A stretch of 64,000 nucleotides of DNA from Chitinophagaceae bacterium (GTDB lineage Bacteria; Bacteroidota; Bacteroidia; Chitinophagales; Chitinophagaceae), in contig JADJVB010000010.1 in assembly GCA_016710745.1 (NCBI GenBank), positions 992,001 to 1,056,000 of the forward strand, in the 5' to 3' direction. A model generated the notes under the pieces. That model was not told where the DNA came from. It worked only from the letters and a program-made list of their open reading frames with translations, and made no database searches. A program made the translations under genes and the position numbers. This document shows, piece by piece, positions 35,813 through 46,538 of this stretch (positions are counted from its first letter, which is position 1; the number at the start of each line of letters is the position of its first letter).

Positions 35813-37360
35813 ATGAAAAGAACGATTAAATATTACCGCATTATCTGGCTAAGGCACGACCTGCCCGCAGGACTTTCGGTTTTTCTTGTTGCCCTTCCGT
35901 TGTGTTTGGGTATTGCATTGGCCTCGGGTGCACCTCTTTACGCAGGACTTTTATCGGGCATCATCGGTGGATTGGTTGTATCCATAGTCAGTGGATCAGC
36001 ACTTGCGGTGTCGGGGCCGGCAGCCGGCTTAACAACAATAGTTGCTGCTTCGATCATTTCTCTGGGCGACTACAAAGTATTTCTACTCGCCGTGATCGTT
36101 GCCGGATCATTTCAACTTCTGTTAGGCCTGTTGAAACTCGGGGCCATTGCTAACTATTTCCCCTCGTCGGTGATCAAGGGCATGCTGGCGGCCATCGGCA
36201 TTATACTCATTTCAAAACAGATCCCGCTTGCATTGGGATACGATCAGCCAAAATTCTGGACAGGGGGGTTTTTGAAATTATTTTCCCCGAATAATATGTT
36301 TGGTAATATCAACAACTTCAATCATCACCTCACAAGAGGCACCATACTGATCACGGTTGTTTCTTTATTGATTCTTATTTTGTTTCAACAACCTTTTGCT
36401 AAAAAATTGAAAATGATCCCTGCACCGCTTTTGGTTGTGGTTGCCGGGGTTATCATAAACCTGATCTTAACAAGTACCGGTTTTTTTTCGCTCAAGCAAA
36501 CCCAACTGGTTAACATCCCATCGAACATTTTTGCGAACCTGAGTTTTCCCGACTTCTCAAAACTGGTTTCAACATCCGAAATCTGGAAAGATGGGCTTTT
36601 GATCGGGTTACTGGCAACGCTGGAGACGCTGCTTTGCATAGAAGCAGTTGATAAATTAGACAAACGAAACCGCATCACCCCGGTTAACCGCGAACTCGTT
36701 GCACAGGGCATCGGGAATATGCTGTGCGGATTAGTTGGGGCAATCCCTATCACCGCCGTGGTTGTAAGAGGCGCTGCGAATGTGGATGCCGGCGGACGAA
36801 CCAAATTTTCTGCTTTTACCCATGGGCTTTTTCTGCTGCTTGCTGTTTTACTTGTTCCGTTTCTGTTAAATAAAATTCCCTATTCATCGCTGGCAGCCAT
36901 ACTTATTATAACCGGTTATAACCTCACCAGGCCAAAACTGTATCGCAATATGTGGCATTTGGGATGGAAACAATTTATTCCATTTCTCATTACCATTTTG
37001 GTGATTCTTTTAACCGATTTACTGATTGGGGTAACCATCGGGCTTTTATTTTCAATTTATTTTATCATTCAAAACAATTTTAAGGCAGAATACAAGATCA
37101 CTAAAACGATTCACAATGGAATAGAGACCAAGGTTATAAAACTTAACAGCAATGTTACCTTTTTAAATAAAGTTAAATTGAGAAAGGTATTGGACAATGT
37201 TCCGGAATACAGTGTACTGATCATAGATGGAAGTGAATGTAATTTTATTGACTACGATATTTTGGAGATCATAAGTGAATATGAAAACAAAGCTCATGAC
37301 CGGCATATTGAATTGCATTTGAACGGAATTGAAAAAGTTAATATAACCGCCGTGCATTAG
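35813..37360 (+). CDS. SulP-family anion transporter with STAS domain
   Basis: 515 residues. Inner-membrane SLC26/SulP permease: residues ~10-400 have 10-14 hydrophobic spans with the family pattern LPAGLSVFLVALPLCLGIAL, SALAVSGPAAGLTTIV, and DKLDKRNRITPVNRELVAQG near the end of the transport core. The C-terminal ~90 residues form a STAS domain (VTFLNKVKLRKVLDNVPEYS...IIDGSECNFID). Sulfate, bicarbonate or another anion could be the substrate. ATG 35813 is used; TTG 35789 is an alternative. It sits at the far end of the first array, and no good attC follows. Confidence 0.85.
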   Translation: MKRTIKYYRIIWLRHDLPAGLSVFLVALPLCLGIALASGAPLYAGLLSGIIGGLVVSIVSGSALAVSGPAAGLTTIVAASIISLGDYKVFLLAVIVAGSFQLLLGLLKLGAIANYFPSSVIKGMLAAIGIILISKQIPLALGYDQPKFWTGGFLKLFSPNNMFGNINNFNHHLTRGTILITVVSLLILILFQQPFAKKLKMIPAPLLVVVAGVIINLILTSTGFFSLKQTQLVNIPSNIFANLSFPDFSKLVSTSEIWKDGLLIGLLATLETLLCIEAVDKLDKRNRITPVNRELVAQGIGNMLCGLVGAIPITAVVVRGAANVDAGGRTKFSAFTHGLFLLLAVLLVPFLLNKIPYSSLAAILIITGYNLTRPKLYRNMWHLGWKQFIPFLITILVILLTDLLIGVTIGLLFSIYFIIQNNFKAEYKITKTIHNGIETKVIKLNSNVTFLNKVKLRKVLDNVPEYSVLIIDGSECNFIDYDILEIISEYENKAHDRHIELHLNGIEKVNITAVH

Positions 37361-37480
37361 GCTGTAAAATAAGTGCTGGCAGGCCAACTGCCATTGTTGA
37401 TCGCCCGGCCAGCCAGAAAACTTAAAGCAAAAAAAAACTTCGCCGTTGTTGGGCGTTGCAAACAAAAAGAGTTTAAAAAA

Positions 37481-37509
37481 ATCCCGTTCTGCAAACAGCA
37501 GAACGGGAT
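37481..37509. terminator. Bidirectional terminator
   Basis: ATCCCGTTCTGC and GCAGAACGGGAT form a perfect 12-pair stem with a five-base loop, between the convergent SulP and T9SS-protein genes; A-rich on the left and T-rich on the right. Confidence 0.8.
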
Positions 37510-37530
37510 CATCATTTTATAAGGGCGGGT

Positions 37531-40500
37531 TTATCTTATAACAACCTCACCCGTTTTTATTTTGTTGCCATTGGCTTCGGTTAACACGATATAGTAAACG
37601 CCCGAACCAAAGCCACGCAGATCCATATCATGTAATTGATAAGGCTGCGTTACCTCATACGACTTGTTGCGTACCATTCTGCCATCGCTGCCATAAATGG
37701 TGATCGTTTGCGAGGTTTTATTACTCATCGATGCACCGGGTGTATAGTAGGCAATGGTGAACCTGCCGTCGTTCGGGCTGGGGTAGATCCAGAGTTTACT
37801 GCTTGCCGAATCCAGGATGCTGATGCTTGCCGCACTTGATACGCAGGAACCGATGGAGGCCACTACGGTATAAGTGCCCAGGTGGTTTAGATCTACCAGG
37901 TAGGTGTTACCGGTTACTGTTAACGGAGCCCCGTTCCAGGTCCACACGGTGGTAAAGCCTGCTGTTGGAGTTATGGAAGCCGTAATGGTAGTGGTTTTAC
38001 CCGGTAACAGTTTGGTGTAAGGTGATGCCGATAAGGATACCGTAGGCTGTGCCGTTACCGTTAAAGCGGCCGAAGCAGAATTAACAGCTCCGCAAGCGGC
38101 GGTACCGGTAACTACTGCCCTGTACAGGTAACCGTTCATGCCGGCAGTAACGCCCGTTAGGGTTAATGTGGTGCCCGTTGCGCCACTATAGATTCCTCCG
38201 TTCGTGATATTTGACCAGCTGCCGCCGGCATTAATACTTTGCTGCCACTGATAGGTTGGCGAACTACCGGCTGCCGTTACACTAAAACTGGTTGTGCCGG
38301 TGGCACAAATGAAAGCAGCTGCAGGTGCCGAACTGATGGTAATGGGTGTGCTCACCGTCAACATACCTGCCGTGCTGGTTGCCGCGGGGGTACAGGTACC
38401 GCTTACAACACAACGGTACAGGTAACCGGTGATACCAACGGTTGCCCCGGTTATATTTAATGTAGCGGTTGTTGCTCCCGAATATACACCGCCGTTAGCT
38501 ACGTTATTATATGCCGTACCGCCATCGGTGCTGAACTGCCATTGATAACTTAAGCCCGTTCCCGAAGCGGCTGCTGTAAAGCTGGCTGCGTTTCCGGCAC
38601 AAACCGAACTGTTGGCCGGTGCACTTGTAATAGCCGGCGCTGTATTTACTGCAAGGGTTGCTGCATTGGAGTTAACCGGCGTACAGCTGCTGCTTACCAC
38701 GCAGCGGTATTGATTGCCATTAAGCCCGCCGGTGGCTGCGGTAATATTCATCGTAGTGGTTGTAACATTTGAGTAAGGCGCCGAATTGGATAAATTGCTC
38801 CAGCTGCCTCCGCCATTTGTACTCACCTGCCACAGGTAGGTCATGGAAGTTCCGGTTGCCGTTACTGAGAAGGAGCTGTTGGCACCCGCACAGATGGTGG
38901 CATTTACCGGGTTCGTGTTCACGATCGTGGCCGCATTAACCGTTAGCACCCCGGCACTTGAAGTGGCGGTTAGCGGCGCACAGTTACCCGTAACCGCGCA
39001 TCGGTATTGGTAGGCATTCATACCGGCCGTTGCGCCGGTGATATTTAAGGTTGCGGTAGCAGCATTGCTGTAAACGCCACCGTTAGCTACCGGGTTCCAG
39101 GGGCCACCGGCGCCGGCTGTACTCAACTGCCACTGGTAGGTAAGTGGAGCAGAGCCGCCCGCAACCACGGTGAAACTGGTATTGTTACCAACGCAGATTG
39201 CCGCATTGGAAGGATTTGAAGTTATGGTGGCCGGTGTACAACTGGCACCGGGTACGGTTGCCGTCCAGATACCACGGCCATGTGTACCTGCTGCAATGGT
39301 ACGATCGCCGGAGCGGTACTTGATCATATCGGTCCTGCAATTCGGGAAACTCGCGTTTGCATTCCATACGGTAGATGAACCGTTGATGAGGTCGGTTTCC
39401 CAAACACCGGTTTCGGTAGCGATAAAGGCCTTGGTATCGTCATCAGGATGAAACAATGCCCACCGTACCGGCATATCGGGCAGGTTGCCGTCAATGGCGG
39501 TCCAGCTGGTACCTCCATTACTGGTAACCCATATATTCTGTACGCCGTAGTTGGTGAAGCAGGCCAATAAATGCTGGTCATCCGATCCGGTAACCACGCA
39601 GTTAACATAACCGGCCGGCATACCCGCGCCTGAATTAATTACGGTGCCCGCAAGTGAGGTGCCAACATCCGCATTATCAATCCGTATAATGCCTCCGATA
39701 CCGGTTCCAAAGTACACGCGGTTGGCCGTATACGGCGACACATGTACGGCAGAAACATTACCCGAGCCAAAGGCCGAAGCAGTAACCACATCGGTTGAAC
39801 TACCTGTTCTTGGATCATTCCAGCGCAGGAAGGTACCTGCACCGTTGCAGGCGTATATTTTAAAATTAGTATTGTCGTAATCCCAGGGATTCACAAACCT
39901 GCCGGTGCTTTGGTTATTGACCGGTGTTGACCAGTTTAAACCGCCATTGGTACTTCTGCGGTACACGTTGTACACATAAGAGCCAAATTGAAAGTTACCG
40001 TTCGACTGGTCAATGGCTGCATAACAGCCATCACCACCTACCACTTCAGCCGAGCTGTCGAGGCCCGGGTGATCTAAGCGATGCATACCATTATCCTGTG
40101 CACCCGCAATAAAAAAGTTGGGTTTGGTTGGGTGAATGGCAATCGAATAAAATTGTTTCAGGCGCAGGCCTTTATTACGGTCACGGATAGTGGTACCGCC
40201 ATCCGATGTATAATGTATACCACCATCGCAGGCAAACAGCAATTTACTGCCGCCATCCCACCATTGAATATTGTGTTGGTCGGCGTGTACGTATTGACCC
40301 GAGCTGGCAGCCCAGGTTGAAATTTTGGTCCAGGATGTACCGCCGTTGGGTGTTTTATGGCAATCTAAACCGCCCACAATAAATTCGTTGGGGTTGGCCG
40401 GGTTGATGGCAGCCGACAAAGAGTACCAGCCCTGACCGCTGGCCCAGCCGCTATTTGGCTGACCCGGCGTGGCCGTCCAGTTATCGCCACCATCCGATGA

Positions 40501-41514
40501 TTTCCAAACGGTTGGTACCTGATAAGATCCGTTGGCAGGTGCAGCGATGAGGTTATTGCCGCTGATAGCCAGTTCGGTTCGCTGACTAAACGTTGTGAAC
40601 GGTGTGGTTGGATTTGTCCAGCCGGAACCCGATGTAACCGTAGCCGGAATATCGGTGTACATATATCCCGAAACACTGAAAATACCGGTTGCCACATGCA
40701 GTCTTCCGGCTGCTGATGTTGAACTGATCTCCAGGTCGCAGATGTTAGCGCCCAGTGATGAAGGCGTAATGGTTGTCCAGCTGGTACCGCCATTGGTTGA
40801 TCTCAGTAAACCGGTATTGCGGGTACCCAGGTACACATTACCCTGGAAATCGCAAAGTATCCTGGTGCCATTAAGGTACGAAGAGGTACTGGGCAAAAAG
40901 TTCCAGGTGGCGCCGGCATCGGTACTTTTAAAAACACCAATGCCCCGTACTGCATCGCCATTACCAAAAGATTCGCCGGTGCAGAAGTACATAATATTTT
41001 GAAAGCCGGGCCTGGGATCCTGGCAAATGGCCGAAACCGCCAGGTTGGCCAGGTTATCATTGATCAGCGTCCAGTTCGAAGGTGATACGGTGATGTCGGT
41101 GGTTTTCCACAAGCCGCCATCTACGCCACCGGCCCAAACTGTTTTGTGGGTAGGATCGAGCGAGTCGATCATAACTGCCCGTATCCTGCCGGCGGTTTGG
41201 TCGCCATTGGGCCTTGGGTTTCCACCGATGGTAAAATCACCATTGGGCCCTCTTTCTATCCAGGCCAGCGCAGCAACTAGGTTGGAGGATTGTTTGGCCT
41301 GTTCGGTTTGTTCAATGGCTGATCGTATTCTCTCCCAGGGCACTTTGCCGGTGCTGAGGTCGCGTGTCATTTCAATTTCCTGCTGAATGGCTTCGTTGGG
41401 GTAGTCGTACTCGTCGGTTTCTTTTTCATTTTTTTGCTGGCATCCCGGCAACATGGTGATGGAAGCCGTAATTAAGGCCAGGAGCCCAATACATAGATTG
41501 TAGCATTGTTTCAT
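37531..41514 (-). CDS. Large secreted beta-propeller protein with Ig-like repeats and T9SS sorting domain
   Basis: 1327 residues from ATG 41514 (the upstream in-frame ATG at 41619 would place 35 residues before the signal). A signal with lipobox (SITMLPGCQQK) is followed by a 700-residue sialidase/Vps10-type propeller with repeated Asp-box-like motifs (STDAGATWNF, STNGGTSWTT, SSDGGDNWTA, TSNGGTSWTA). Then come about four PKD/Ig-like repeats of ~85 residues, each with CAGN...SF and YQW...YRCVVSG, and a T9SS C-terminal domain (LWIYPSPNDGRFTI...GEVVIR). No catalytic residues could be assigned. The gene lies between the two arrays. Confidence 0.8.
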   Translation of the reverse strand: MKQCYNLCIGLLALITASITMLPGCQQKNEKETDEYDYPNEAIQQEIEMTRDLSTGKVPWERIRSAIEQTEQAKQSSNLVAALAWIERGPNGDFTIGGNPRPNGDQTAGRIRAVMIDSLDPTHKTVWAGGVDGGLWKTTDITVSPSNWTLINDNLANLAVSAICQDPRPGFQNIMYFCTGESFGNGDAVRGIGVFKSTDAGATWNFLPSTSSYLNGTRILCDFQGNVYLGTRNTGLLRSTNGGTSWTTITPSSLGANICDLEISSTSAAGRLHVATGIFSVSGYMYTDIPATVTSGSGWTNPTTPFTTFSQRTELAISGNNLIAAPANGSYQVPTVWKSSDGGDNWTATPGQPNSGWASGQGWYSLSAAINPANPNEFIVGGLDCHKTPNGGTSWTKISTWAASSGQYVHADQHNIQWWDGGSKLLFACDGGIHYTSDGGTTIRDRNKGLRLKQFYSIAIHPTKPNFFIAGAQDNGMHRLDHPGLDSSAEVVGGDGCYAAIDQSNGNFQFGSYVYNVYRRSTNGGLNWSTPVNNQSTGRFVNPWDYDNTNFKIYACNGAGTFLRWNDPRTGSSTDVVTASAFGSGNVSAVHVSPYTANRVYFGTGIGGIIRIDNADVGTSLAGTVINSGAGMPAGYVNCVVTGSDDQHLLACFTNYGVQNIWVTSNGGTSWTAIDGNLPDMPVRWALFHPDDDTKAFIATETGVWETDLINGSSTVWNANASFPNCRTDMIKYRSGDRTIAAGTHGRGIWTATVPGASCTPATITSNPSNAAICVGNNTSFTVVAGGSAPLTYQWQLSTAGAGGPWNPVANGGVYSNAATATLNITGATAGMNAYQYRCAVTGNCAPLTATSSAGVLTVNAATIVNTNPVNATICAGANSSFSVTATGTSMTYLWQVSTNGGGSWSNLSNSAPYSNVTTTTMNITAATGGLNGNQYRCVVSSSCTPVNSNAATLAVNTAPAITSAPANSSVCAGNAASFTAAASGTGLSYQWQFSTDGGTAYNNVANGGVYSGATTATLNITGATVGITGYLYRCVVSGTCTPAATSTAGMLTVSTPITISSAPAAAFICATGTTSFSVTAAGSSPTYQWQQSINAGGSWSNITNGGIYSGATGTTLTLTGVTAGMNGYLYRAVVTGTAACGAVNSASAALTVTAQPTVSLSASPYTKLLPGKTTTITASITPTAGFTTVWTWNGAPLTVTGNTYLVDLNHLGTYTVVASIGSCVSSAASISILDSASSKLWIYPSPNDGRFTIAYYTPGASMSNKTSQTITIYGSDGRMVRNKSYEVTQPYQLHDMDLRGFGSGVYYIVLTEANGNKIKTGEVVIR

Positions 41515-41888
41515 AATAGATAATTGTGTTGAGATGTTAGATGAAGTTGAACGTTTTTTGAAAATTAAATACATGGATAGGGGACCATTTCCAGGATTCG
41601 ATACTTGCATATGATACACTTAGCTTTTCGTTAACGTCTTTTACCCTGATCCGAATCCTGTTTTGGAAAAAATAGTTGAATTTTTAAGACCCATAAAATT
41701 AATGCTGATTTTTAGTGTAGCCAAATTTAATTGATGGATCGATTTGGCCGGCTGGTTGAGGCCGGCAGCCTTAAAACAGGGGTAAAACCGGTTAATGAGC
41801 TGACTGCGAATTCTTTAATTGAAACCAGGCTGGGTAAAACGGGTTATCGTGCCCCGGTTTTATTAAAAAATGCAAAAAAAGTACAACC

Positions 41889-42043
41889 TACCGGTTTGTG
41901 GTATATGATTATCCGGTTACAAGGTTTATTTTAGCCGTTATTGTTTGAATACAAATGATTACAAACGGATAAAGGAGAGAGTTACAGAAAAAGAAGTTAA
42001 TTGATAATCAATAAGATACTGCGTCTATTGTGCAAATGCAAGA
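41889..42043 (+). repeat. Array head repeat, copy 2 (candidate attI/leader)
   Basis: Second copy of the sequence at 13612. Conserved blocks (TACCGGTTTGTGGTATAT, TTTAGCCGTTATT, ACAAATGATTACAAACGG, TTGATAATCAATAA, ACTGCGTCTATT) lie in the same order and spacing. Similarity ends at ...AAGA just before GTTGTAAG at 42044. A hairpin with AAAACGGG/CCCCGGTTTT at ~41836 precedes it. The 270 bases from 41620 contain no convincing gene. Confidence 0.6.
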
Positions 42044-42086
42044 GTTGTAAGCAAGTTTTCGAAACCTCTTTTAAATATTAAACAGT

Positions 42087-42619
42087 ATGACGGAGTTGTT
42101 TAAAATAATTTTAGGAAGTTCAATTGTAACGACATTACTGACAAGTATTATAGCTTATATATTTCACAAAAGACAGAAAGAACTAATGCTGAAATTAAAA
42201 GGGAATTCGAAATACTTTCTCAGGACTTTGATTGGAAGCAAAAGACAACAGAACTTCTTGGACAAGTTTACATTCACTTAAACCGGACACGACTTGCTTT
42301 TGAAAATAAGTATTCGAAGCTTAAAAAATATGACGCCTTTTATGAAGATGAAATATTTTACAGTTCTAACAAACGCATCCGTGATATTTTACTAGAAAAT
42401 GGACATCATATACCTCCAGAATTATTAGAAGAAGCATCTAAATTAATAGAACATTATGATGCTTGGCTTATCAAATACAATAATTTGAGAAAAGTAAATA
42501 AAGACGAAACAACTATTCAAATTTATGTAGGACCTGATGGGTTTCGATTTCCAGAAAAAGCAGAAGATATGTTTAAGGAGAAATACACAGAGATGTTTCA
42601 GGTAATTAGGAGAATTTAG
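42087..42619 (+). pseudogene. Cassette gene: single-span membrane protein, frameshifted
   Basis: MTELFKIILGSSIVTTLLTSIIAYIFHKRQKE encodes one membrane span; a one-base shift near 42190 moves the frame to ERTNAEIKREFEILSQDFDW and on to the stop at 42619 (VRK... EMFQVIRRI). The repaired product is ~177 residues with a helical, coiled-coil-like cytoplasmic part. No family recognised. Cassette limits: GTTGTAAG at 42044 and the attC at 42638. Confidence 0.6.
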
Positions 42620-42637
42620 GAACCACCAAATAAACCT

Positions 42638-42859
42638 GCAGGCAACATCGGGTTTTGCGTCAACTTGGGTAGGACAAACAATCTTCATCAGCGGTTCGCT
42701 ACCAATCATCGGTCATGGGCTAGACCGTTTGGTAGACGAAATTTCGTTTGGCATTTGCATTTTGTTTCATAATTTACATCCAGGTGGGGTCGGACACAGC
42801 AACAAACCTGCCTGCCGGCAGGCAGGTACCCAAGCTGCGCAAAGCCCCGCCCGTTTTAA
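42638..42859 (+). repeat. attC-like site 17
   Basis: GCAGGCAACATCGGG left; arm TTTTGCGTCAACTTGGG pairs with CCCAAGCTGCGCAAAG; right boundary CCCGTTTTAAGG. Subfamily A (TTTCATAATTTACAT). A palindrome CCTGCCTGCCGGCAGGCAGG is inserted at ~42808. The arms correspond to site 1 with the variant pair TTGCG/CGCAA instead of TATGC/GCATA. Confidence 0.7.
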
Positions 42860-42865
42860 GGCATT

Positions 42866-43610
42866 TTACTGCAAACTAAAAAACCAGGCTTTAGCTTCGG
42901 CTTCCTTTCGTCTTGATATGGGTATTTTAATTCCATTTTTTAAAACAAAATGACCCTCTAGTAATGCTTTAATATGATACCTGTTTACGAGATAGGAACG
43001 ATGGCTTCTGAAAAAAAATTTTTATCGCTCAAAATGTCTTCGAACCAAGGCTAAGTTTTTAGATGACAACTCTTGTGAACCGTTTGATAAATGAATATAA
43101 CTGTAATTGCGTTCTCCTTCAATATGCGTAATTTGTTTTAATGGCAATCTTAAAGTGCCATTTTGCTGGGGGTAATACCAATTGTTGATTCTCCACAGAT
43201 TGCACTTCCAAATTAGCCAGGCATGCTTAACTTCCATACTGTTATCTGCAGACCTGGGCAAACGTTTTGATCGCTTCATCCAATTCGTTTTCATTAATTG
43301 GTTTTACCAAATAGTCTAAGGCATTAAAGCGAAAAGCCTTGATTGCATAGTGGCTATGGGAGGTGGTAAATACCGTTTGGAAATTGATGTTTTCTACCTG
43401 TTGAAGCAGTTCAAACCCTGTCATGTCGGGCAATTCAATATCCAGAAAAACAACATTTGGTTTTTTAGATACAATTAGCTGCAGTGCCTTTTTGCCGGTA
43501 TTAGCTATATCTAAAACAGCAATATCAGTTGCATATTGTTTAAGCAGGTCATGTAATACCGTTGCCATAAAGGCGTTGTCTTCAACTATTAAAGCTTTAA
43601 TTGGTTTCAT
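42866..43610 (-). pseudogene. LytTR-family response regulator, frameshifted
   Basis: REC domain from 43610: LIVEDNAFMATVLHDLLKQ with acidic pocket, phospho-acceptor in VVFLDIELPD, and the K in LVKPINE. A shift near 43250 leads to a LytTR DNA-binding domain (LKQITHIEGERNYSYIHL, SSKNL, RRHFER), followed by an in-frame TAA at ~43022 where FFFRSHRSYLVNRYHI continues in the same frame to the true end (AKAWFFSLQ). Repaired length ~247 residues, the normal LytTR regulator size. Divergent from the hybrid kinase gene, thus probably its output regulator. Confidence 0.75.
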
Positions 43611-43739
43611 AAATAAACTTGAAGTAAATATACATTATACCAACTATACACTAAATCTATCCTTATAAAACCTGTCAGGTTGATCCCGATAACTATCGGG
43701 AGAAACCGGGGCTATTTGGAAAAGAGCCTCTTTTATTTG

Positions 43740-43775
43740 TGAACCCGCCTTCGACAAGCTCAGGCTTACAGTATA
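43740..43775. repeat. Dispersed palindromic repeats in the divergent LytTR/kinase intergenic region
   Basis: The 310 bases 43611-43919 hold CCCGATAACTATCGGGA (~43685) and the CCTTCGACAAGCTCAGGCTTACAG-type hairpin, both of a kind scattered through Bacteroidota genomes. No recognisable promoter box was identified for the kinase gene. Confidence 0.45.
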
Positions 43776-43919
43776 ATTTTAATGTCTAATCGGGATTACT
43801 ATTTAAAACCGTTTGATAATTACAAATACCTTATGATAACCCAAATGAGGTTCCTTTTAGTATTATGCTTTAATTTTATTCAACAATAACGTAGTCATAT
43901 AAAACCAGTCAATAACATA

Positions 43920-46538
43920 ATGGAGATACTAAACAGGAAAAATCATTTAAAATACATTCTGATTGTTGTCGGAATACTTTTTCCTCCATTCTTTATGGGC
44001 AAACCAAAACGGACGATAAGCTTTATACAATCTGGAAAGATTCATCGAAACCGGAAACAGTGAGATTAGAAGCCATTTGGGATAGAATGAATATTGATTC
44101 TATGCCCAATCAGGAACCTGAATGGTGGAAGAGATGGCAAAAGGAAATAAAAGAAGCCATTGAACTAACTATAAAAAACGATAAAGGGGTACTTGCCACT
44201 ATTTTATATGATGTCGTTACAAGCTTGTGCCAGCAACACAGAATGTATGTGTACTGCTGCCCACAAGGCAATAGAAAGTGCCAAAGGTTGCCAATGCTTC
44301 TAAATTGCCGATTGTTTTTGAGGCGTACTATGTTTTAGCTTTTGAATGTAATGAAAACGTGAAGGATGGAAGATATGATTAATGAATTCAATAAAATGAA
44401 AAGCGCTCTGACAAACACTCCTGACTACCTTAAACAACTCAGAGAACCAACTTTAGCTTTAGGATATTATTACAGTAGGAAAGAAAAGTATCCCAAAGCG
44501 TTAAGCTACCTTTTAGAAAGCCAACGATTATCTGAGGAACTGAAATTAATGGATATTTCTTATGCACGAAACAACGAAGCAATTGCAGGAATTCATACCC
44601 AAATAGGAAATTATAAAGAAGCAGAAAAATACATTGATAAAAGCCTGCAGGTGGCTCATTCTTTAAAAGATACGCTCCAACTAGGTAGCTCATATCTTGG
44701 CAAATCCAATTTAATGCTAAAATTAAAAAAGATGAAGCAAAAGCCCAACTTTTTTATAGATTCTGCCATGTACGTGATGAAAAACGTAAAAACACTGTGA
44801 GCCTTGCTATAATATTTCAAAAACGTTAAACGCTGGGATCAAAAATTTATCAGGTAATTATACAGGCGCATTAGCCGAATTGAAAGAGGTAGAAGCATTT
44901 ATAATGGAAGGCAAGGTGCAAAAGCCAGAAACATTTTTTTTAACAGAAAAAGCAAGGGCTTATTTGAGGCTGAAAAGATATGATAGTGACATTCAAACAA
45001 TCAAATTAGTGAAAGTAGCAGAGAAAACGTTTAATAAAGATGTTTCTGATAATTACGACATACTCTCCAAAGCTTATGAAGGCCTGGGAGATTACAAAAA
45101 TGCAATGAAAAATTATAAATTACATGGGCAGGCAGAAGATACATTAGCCAAATGGAGAAATAGCAGCGAAGCAACCCGCCTGGAACTGGAGTATCAATTT
45201 ACGCAGCAACAGCTAAAATCTAAACTCGTTTTTCAAACACAGATGGACAGACAAAAGTCCACCAGAACTGGATCCTCTTTTCAGGCATTTCAGCCTTGTT
45301 GCTTGCCCTGGGATTATTTGCCAGGCTTCGATATACCAGGAAAACCCAAAAATTACTGCAATACAAAAACGAAATCATCAGGGCCGAAAAGGAAAAAGCC
45401 GAAGCCAGTGAAAAAGCCAAGCATCAGTTTCTCGCCAATATGAGTCATGAGATACGTACGCCCATGAATGCGATAAAGGGCATGACCGATATTTTAATCC
45501 GGCGCAATCCAAAAGAAGATCAAAAGGAATATTTAGACGGCATTAAACAATCTTCCGATTCTTTGCTGGTCATCATCAATGATATTTTAGATATTTCGAA
45601 AATTGAGGCAGGTAAAGTTGAATTGGAAAATGAACTATTTTCTGTAAATGAATTGCTGAATAACATTCACCATCATGCAGTTTAAGGCTGAAGAAAAGGA
45701 CTGGAACTTAAAAAGAAATGCCAACAGAAGAATTGAATGTGAAAGGGGATGCTAACAGACTGCGACAAATTCTCATCAACCTGATTGGCAATGCCATTAA
45801 GTTTACCGAAAAGGGATTGGTAACTACAACCATTCAATCAGAAAAGTACAAGACAAACTCAATCTGCACTTCACCGTCTCTGATACGGGCATTGGCATTG
45901 ATAAAGACACGATGAGTAAAATATTTGAATCATTTGAACAGGCTTACAGCGATACTTCGCGAAAGTTTGGTGGCAGCGGTTTGGGCTTAAGCATTTCTAA
46001 AAAACTGGTAGAACTGCACAACGGAAGCATTTGGGTAGAAAGTGAAAAGGCAAAGGCAGTCGGTTTCATTTTACCATTCCTTATGTCATGGCAGCAACTA
46101 CCACTGAAGTAATACCAGCAGAAGATGTACATTCCAATATAGCGGCTGCACTAACAGGCATACGAATTTTGCTGGTAGAAGACAATGCTTTTAATGTAGT
46201 GGTTGCCCGGGAAGAACTGGAAGATACGATTGAAGGAGTGCATGTAGACGTTGCCGAAAATGGATTGATTGCGTTGGAACAATTAAAATTTGCTGCTTTT
46301 GATGTTATTCTGATGGATGTGCAAATGCCGGTGATGAATGGATTTGAAGCCACCAAAGCCATCAGAAACCTGGACAGTGAAAAAGGCGCATACACCCATC
46401 ATTGCCATGACCGCTAATGTACTCAAAGAAGAAGTTGATTTGTGTTATCAGGCAGGGATGAACGATTTTATAGCAAAACCGTTTGATACAAAGGAATTGC
46501 TGAATAAAATTTTTAACTTAACAAATAAAAGATCATGA
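43920..46538 (+). pseudogene. TPR-containing hybrid histidine kinase, multiply frameshifted
   Basis: The reading frame is broken at least seven times, but the order of parts is clear. An N-terminal signal/membrane segment (LKYILIVVGILFPPFF) is followed by tetratricopeptide-like repeats (ALSYLLESQRLSEELK, EAEKYIDKSLQVAHSL, YEGLGDYKNAMKNYKL), a membrane span (ISALLLALGLFAR), then HisKA with HEIRTPMNAIKG, HATPase (RQILINLIGNAIKFTEKG, GGSGLGLSISKKL) and a receiver domain (LLVEDNAFN, VILMDVQMPVMNGF). The repaired protein is ~870 residues. It is expected to autophosphorylate and pass phosphate to its own receiver, then to the Hpt protein downstream. Confidence 0.75.

Noticed and set aside
39170..41386. 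Plus-strand and other-frame ORFs across the large T9SS protein gene
   Set aside because: Low-complexity shadows of the long G/C-rich repeat-containing minus-strand gene.
41731..41934. 67-residue ORF just before the second array head
   Set aside because: Its end overlaps the head repeat and it has no recognisable domain or ribosome-binding site; read as non-coding leader.
13612..42043. The two head repeats as direct repeats (att sites) of one 28 kb genomic island
   Set aside because: Each copy is followed by its own cassettes, the region between includes non-cassette genes such as the large T9SS protein, and no integrase or tRNA target is present; the attI/leader reading fits better, though an island cannot be fully excluded.
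43920..46538. Several separate small signalling genes instead of one hybrid kinase
   Set aside because: The fragments follow each other in the exact order of one TPR-HisKA-HATPase-REC protein and overlap or abut as expected for one-base shifts.
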